Positions 60,532 through 64,000 of a stretch of 64,000 nucleotides of DNA are shown piece by piece (the stretch's first letter is position 1; each line of letters begins with the position of its first letter). Where the stretch lies: positions 124,001-188,000 of the forward strand of contig NZ_LNNH01000055.1 of NCBI RefSeq assembly GCF_001542915.1. Direction: 5' to 3'. A model generated the notes under the pieces. It did no database searches and was not told the origin of the DNA. It saw only the letters and a program-made list of their open reading frames with translations. Origin of the DNA: Peribacillus simplex. GTDB lineage: Bacteria > Bacillota > Bacilli > Bacillales > DSM-1321. The position numbers were made by a program, and so were the translations under genes.

Positions 60532-60613
60532 AAATTCCCTTTGAATTTTCTCCTATAGTTAAAAGATTGGGGCTCTACGAGCCCACTATGTTAGGCCATT
60601 TTTGGACCTTGTC

Positions 60614-60990
60614 ATGACCAATTGGTCATCTTCTTTACATTCATGGCAGCGAAAGTAAGCATCGCCTGCATCGACAATTTTTCAAGTCCCCTTAAAGTAG
60701 TCCAACGCATGCTTTTCTTTTGCATCTGCGAATACACGATCAATCGTTTCACGCAAGGAAGGAATACCGAAGGTATATTGAATGAAAGTCAGTTTCAATA
60801 ATATAACGGGATTAATACTTGGGCGTCCTACCTCTGAATACATATCTTTCACCAAGTCATAAATGAAAGTGAAGTCCAATGCAGCCTCAATTTTTTGAAC
60901 CAACTGGCTCGGTCGCACCAGTTGATCTAACGTAATCATTTCAAGTTGATCTCGCAGAATAGAATCATTTTTAGAAAGCAACCTCATCAC
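60614..60990 (-). pseudogene. Degenerate IS1182-type transposase (deleted and frameshifted)
   Basis: The N-terminal frame reads LLSKNDSILRDQLEMITLDQ and TFIQYTFGIPSLRETI, typical of IS1182 transposases, but jumps straight to the C-terminal DRVFADAKEKH, so the central catalytic part is missing. After KEKH a few-base deletion shifts frame; the other frame continues MRWTTLRGLEKLSMQAML and ends at 60614. The intact transposase is about 450-560 residues, so it cannot be active. Confidence 0.88.
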
Positions 60991-61076
60991 CTCAAGTTTT
61001 AATCCTTCTATTTTAGTACAAATTTAGTACAAAAATGACTCTAGGCAAAAGTGTTCTAACTAAAAGGTAAAACAAA

Positions 61077-61201
61077 GTTGGTTGGAACGGAAGGTGCGAG
61101 ACTCCTGCGGGAAGTGCGAGTCACGGGAGACACCGGAGGCTGAAAGCCGAGGAGGCTCCCGGACCGCCCGCGGAAAGCGAGTGCCTGGAGAGGAAACCAA
61201 C
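61077..61201. repeat. GC-rich 125-bp intergenic repeat with terminal inverted repeats
   Basis: Begins GTTGGTTGG and ends GAAACCAAC (inverted GTTGGTT/AACCAAC). The inside is rich in paired G/C runs (ACTCCTGCGGG, CACGGGAG, GGCTCCCGG, CCGCCCGCGG). Much more GC-rich than its surroundings. I recall very similar intergenic elements in many Bacillaceae genomes; function unknown, possibly a structured RNA or MITE-like element. Confidence 0.7.
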
Positions 61202-61221
61202 GGCCACATTGTATAACTCAT

Positions 61222-61278
61222 AAAAATAGACAAACTCGATTCTTATCGAGTTTGTCTATTGTCTACAGTCTGAAACCG
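61222..61278 (-). terminator. Terminator after ribU, repeat-family member copy C
   Basis: Arms TAGACAAACTCGAT (61227-61240) and ATCGAGTTTGTCTA (61245-61258), then TTTTTA on the minus strand. Same arm sequence as the patA terminator; tag GTCTACAGTCTGAAACC adjoins. Confidence 0.8.
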
Positions 61279-61313
61279 GATATCTCTATCCGTTTTTTTT
61301 ATCGTCAATGCCC

Positions 61314-61895
61314 TTAAGCATTTTTATATATGGTTTGCTTATTGACCCATGTCTGCAATTTAATGAACAGCAACATGAATACAGAGGTGATAAGTAAGCC
61401 CTTGATCACATTGAAAGGCAGGATTGCAGCCGTTACGAGCTTCCTTGATTCCGTTGCCGACATGGCATCCCATCCCATAAAGAAGGTGTACGCCGGTAAA
61501 AAAACGAAGTAGTTCAGGACACTCATGACTACCGCCATGGAAATGGTGCCCGCAAGCAATGCGAACGTCATTCCTTTTTTCGAATTGAGTTTCTTGAACA
61601 CATAGTAAGTGGGCAAAACGAATAGGATGCCCGCTAAAAAGTTAGCGATGTGCCCTATTGGTACAACTGTCAGCGTACCTGTCATGATTAAATCCAAGAG
61701 GTTTTTAATGAATTCAACCAATATTCCAGCGACCGGGCCAAAAATCAAGGCAGCCATCAATGCGGGAATATCACTAAAATCAACATTTAGAAATGACGGG
61801 AATCCCGGAAATGGGAAATTCAAAAGCATCAATAAATATGAAATGCTCCCCATCATGGCCAGTGTGACCGTTTTTTTGACTTTGTTCTTTTTCAT
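61314..61895 (-). CDS. ribU: Riboflavin ECF transporter S component
   Basis: 193-residue substrate-binding membrane subunit of an ECF transporter with six membrane helices. Seen: SYLLMLLNFPFPGFPSFLNVDFSDIPAL, the conserved FGPVAGILVEFIKNLLD loop and GHIANFLAGILFVLPTY. Riboflavin specificity is supported by the FMN riboswitch in its leader. EcfAA'T must be supplied from elsewhere. Same gene as ypaA of B. subtilis, next to serA. Confidence 0.95.
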   Translation of the reverse strand: MKKNKVKKTVTLAMMGSISYLLMLLNFPFPGFPSFLNVDFSDIPALMAALIFGPVAGILVEFIKNLLDLIMTGTLTVVPIGHIANFLAGILFVLPTYYVFKKLNSKKGMTFALLAGTISMAVVMSVLNYFVFLPAYTFFMGWDAMSATESRKLVTAAILPFNVIKGLLITSVFMLLFIKLQTWVNKQTIYKNA

Positions 61896-61966
61896 AGTTC
61901 TCTCTCCTTCTTTTCCGATCTACCTGAAAAAGAGGTTTGGGTTCCATCAACATGCTGATGTGCAAT

Positions 61967-62000
61967 AAAAAACCCTCTAATTCCGATTGAATTAAAGGGA
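61967..62000 (-). terminator. Riboswitch-controlled terminator of ribU
   Basis: Minus-strand arms CCCTTTAATTC and GGAATTAGAGGG (one G-U) with an AATC loop, then TTTTTTATT. It lies between the FMN aptamer and the ribU start. Confidence 0.8.
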
Positions 62001-62063
62001 TTAATTAAAGGTTACATCAAACAAACGTTCAGCAAATGATTGTTGAAACGCAATCAGGAACCT

Positions 62064-62196
62064 CCATCTTCTCCCATCCAGACTATACTGTCGGCTTTGG
62101 AATTGCACCAAATCCTGCCCCGAAAGGCTCGCGGGCTTAGAAGAAGCTTTTTCTTCATCACCGCCGGTGGGGAATTGCACCCCGCCCCGAAGATAG
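62064..62196 (-). promoter_or_regulatory. FMN riboswitch (RFN element) of ribU
   Basis: Minus strand begins TCTTCGGGGCGGGGTGCAAT and contains CCCCACCGGCGGT, AGCCCGCGAGCC, GGCAGGATTTGGTG-CAATTCC and CCGACAGTATAGTCTGGAT then GGGAGAAGA, which are the hallmark blocks of the RFN aptamer. FMN binding should promote the terminator at 61967-62000. Confidence 0.95.
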
Positions 62197-62754
62197 ACCT
62201 ATAAAATTTTTTGTTTCCTTCCGTTACCGAAAGGATTAAGTGGCTTTACATCGGTATTTTATGCGTATGGGGGATTTTATGTGTTTTTCAACAGTCCCTT
62301 GAGAACTCGTTTTTCCTGCCAAGTTTCCCTACCCATAGCCTACCGTTTTAATTCCACCTAATTTACTTGAGTTTAACATGTAATTGAAAAAATGCAAGAA
62401 ATAAATTCCTGATTTCATCCGCTTTTTCATTCAATTCAACCCAATTTACTTAATTTGCAACCCACGTTTATTACTTTAAACGGGAATTGGCTAAGGGCCC
62501 ATATACCTGCCTTCATCCTCACTTAATGATTCCTTGAATTTCTTTGGTTCCAGCAAAAGTTCTTTCGAACCAATTTCAGCAGTGGGGAGTTGCCTTTGCA
62601 ATTCGTTGATTTCCATTGCAAGCATTCTCTTTAGCGGTGCATCCAAACTTAATGGATGCAATTCTTTTTGCTTATATAGTTTTCTATGTTAAAACCGATG
62701 ATATGGCGTACGTAAGCTGCCAACCTAAGAGCTAACACAATTAATGATCCCAAA
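62197..62754. other. Gap between ribU riboswitch and serA promoter
   Basis: No firm gene. The ribU promoter must lie within about 62200-62330, but no clear box pair is seen. An open minus-strand frame of 65 codons (62491-62688) reads HRKLYKQKELHPLSLDAPLK onward to EDEGRYMGP without a good start site; it may be a gene remnant. TGCATCCA/TGGATGCA forms a hairpin at 62638-62660. Confidence 0.45.
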
Positions 62755-62784
62755 TTGACATCCTCCATCGTTAAATTGTAAAAT
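62755..62784 (+). promoter_or_regulatory. Sigma-A promoter of serA
   Basis: TTGACA (62755-62760), 18-base spacer, TAAAAT (62779-62784), 45 bases before the serA ATG. Confidence 0.7.
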
Positions 62785-62828
62785 TAACTGAAATTTAAGA
62801 TAATTATCCACTAGGAAGGTGTGTAGTC

Positions 62829-64000
62829 ATGTATCGAATTTTAGTAGCAGATGCTATCCAACAAGAAGGACTCGGTCCGCTATCAGGGGCATCCAATATT
62901 TTTCTCATTCAAAAGACGGTAGAGGAAGCAGCAAACGAACTTGAACAGATTGATGCTATCCTTGTAAGAAGCGCAACGCAGGTCTCGGTAGATTTAATGA
63001 ACAGGATGCCTCATTTAAAAATCATCGCCCGCGCAGGTGTAGGCGTCGATAACATTGACATCCCCGCTGCAACGAAGCGCGGAATCTTAGTGGTTAATGC
63101 GCCTGACGGCAATACCATTTCTACAGCTGAACATACTTTTGCCATGATGGCTTCACTTATGCGCCACATCCCTCAGGCAAACGCCTCACTGAAGGATGGG
63201 GAGTGGAAGCGTTCTTCCTACACAGGTACGGAACTCCGCGGCAAAACATTGGGCATTGTTGGATTTGGACGTATTGGAGGCGAAATTGCCAAGCGCGCTA
63301 AAGTGTTTGGCATGGATGTCATTGTATATGATCCATTCCTGACCGCTGATCGTGCCAAGAAAATGTCCGTAACATCCTTGCCCTTGAATGAATTGCTTCC
63401 TAAAGCAGATATCATTACTGTACATACTCCACTAACCGCTGAAACGAGGGGGTTAATCAATAAAGAAAAATTGAACACTTGTAAAAAAGGCGTTTATGTA
63501 TTGAATTGTGCCCGCGGCGGAATTCTCGACGAAGATGATTTATACGAAATGATCGTTAAAGGTCATGTAGCCGGCGCTGCGCTGGATGTTTTCGTCGAAG
63601 AGCCCCCGCTTGGCCATAAACTGCTCGAACTTGATCGTGTCATTGCCACGCCTCATCTGGGTGCATCCACGAAGGAAGCCCAATTGAATGTGGCCGTACA
63701 GGTCGCACAGGAAGTATTGACCTATTTCGAGGGAAATCCAGTCTCAAGTTCCATCAACCTGCCAGCCATTTCCAAAGAAGTGTTTGAGAGGGTCCAGCCC
63801 TTCTATCAACTCGTCCAGCAAATGGGATCGATTGCTTCACAGTGCATGAAAGAAGGAATTCAAGAAATTTCGGTAACCTACGCAGGAGAATCACTCGACT
63901 TTGATACCGCGATTCTGACAAAAAGTTTAATTTCAGGTTTCTTCAAATCTAGAGTTGACGCATCGGTCAATGAGGTGAATGCCCTGCTGGTCGCAAAAGA
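62829..64000 (+). CDS. serA: D-3-phosphoglycerate dehydrogenase, C-terminus cut by window edge
   Basis: First enzyme of serine synthesis. 390 codons are present and the frame is still open at 64000. Seen: [55 protein letters not shown], the NAD motif [16 protein letters not shown], and [16 protein letters not shown] with the catalytic Arg, Glu and His ([12 protein letters not shown]). The long type with extra regulatory domains, as in B. subtilis (about 525 residues), so the ASB/ACT part lies outside. GGAAGGTGTGTAGTC precedes the ATG. Confidence 0.96.
   Translation, partial: MYRILVADAIQQEGLGPLSGASNIFLIQKTVEEAANELEQIDAILVRSATQVSVDLMNRMPHLKIIARAGVGVDNIDIPAATKRGILVVNAPDGNTISTAEHTFAMMASLMRHIPQANASLKDGEWKRSSYTGTELRGKTLGIVGFGRIGGEIAKRAKVFGMDVIVYDPFLTADRAKKMSVTSLPLNELLPKADIITVHTPLTAETRGLINKEKLNTCKKGVYVLNCARGGILDEDDLYEMIVKGHVAGAALDVFVEEPPLGHKLLELDRVIATPHLGASTKEAQLNVAVQVAQEVLTYFEGNPVSSSINLPAISKEVFERVQPFYQLVQQMGSIASQCMKEGIQEISVTYAGESLDFDTAILTKSLISGFFKSRVDASVNEVNALLVAK

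Larger units (their letters stand above)
60386..61313. other. Repeat-rich gene-free patch between fer and ribU
   Basis: 928 bases with no intact gene. In order: fer terminator; a GGTTTCAGTTTGTAG tag and hairpin (60476-60531); IS1182-type transposase remnant (60614-60990); a GC-rich 125-base element (61077-61201); a 14-bp palindrome (61227-61258); the tag GTCTACAGTCTGAAACC (61261-61277); and a plus-oriented hairpin with T8 (61277-61300). Confidence 0.75.

Overview
The window is a stretch of a low-to-moderate-GC, endospore-forming Bacillaceae chromosome. Gene content and order closely follow the Bacillus subtilis panB to serA segment. Spore genes (spoIVA, ypeB, sleB, prsW, ypjB), menaquinone and bacillithiol genes and many B. 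subtilis yp- genes support this. A Peribacillus-like species is my best guess, from recall only. Nearly everything lies on the minus strand. Plus-strand genes are a YitT-family gene (6869-7741), ypzI (40805-40936), ferredoxin (60137-60385) and serA (from 62829, cut by the window end). No rRNA, tRNA, CRISPR array or prophage was seen.

Layout. 1-6.7 kb: ypjD-dapB-mgsA-bshB1-bshA-cca-birA-panB, tightly packed, with a long structured leader before panB. 6.8-10.2 kb: yitT, a YugP-type peptidase, ypjB, ypjA. 10.3-15.2 kb: ypiA-ypiB, ypiF and the qcrABC menaquinol:cytochrome c reductase. 15.6-22.9 kb: cheR-aroC-aroB-aroH-hisC-tyrA-aroA, the aromatic supraoperon without the trp genes that B. subtilis carries between aroH and hisC. 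23-27.8 kb: hbs, folE, mtrB (TRAP), hepS, menG, hepT, ndk. 28.3-30.9 kb: yphE-yphF-spoIVA.

31.2-36.9 kb is an accessory block absent from the B. subtilis order. It holds a putrescine aminotransferase, a sigma-54 activator and a PuuP-like permease. Both catabolic genes have near-consensus -24/-12 promoters. 37.2-45.8 kb: gpsA, der, yphA, fni, ypfD, plsC, cmk, ypfB, motI. 45.9-52.5 kb: ypeB, sleB, prsW, ansA, ypdA, gudB. 52.7-60.4 kb: ypbH, a CarH/LitR-type cobalamin-binding MerR regulator, ypbG to ypbB, recQ and fer. 60.4-61.3 kb is a repeat-rich patch with an eroded IS1182-type transposase. 61.3-62.2 kb: ribU under an FMN riboswitch. From 62.8 kb: serA.

Functional links. QcrABC uses menaquinol, whose side chain and methylation depend on HepS/HepT and MenG. 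BshA, BshB1 and YpdA belong to bacillithiol metabolism. AroA/B/C/H, TyrA and HisC make phenylalanine and tyrosine precursors. The putrescine block probably imports putrescine and transaminates it when the sigma-54 activator senses an inducer. Most notable for follow-up are the sigma-54 putrescine module, the panB leader hairpin, TRAP retained without a local trp operon, the probable B12 photoreceptor, a Fur-like box on the ferredoxin promoter, and a family of related intergenic terminator repeats.
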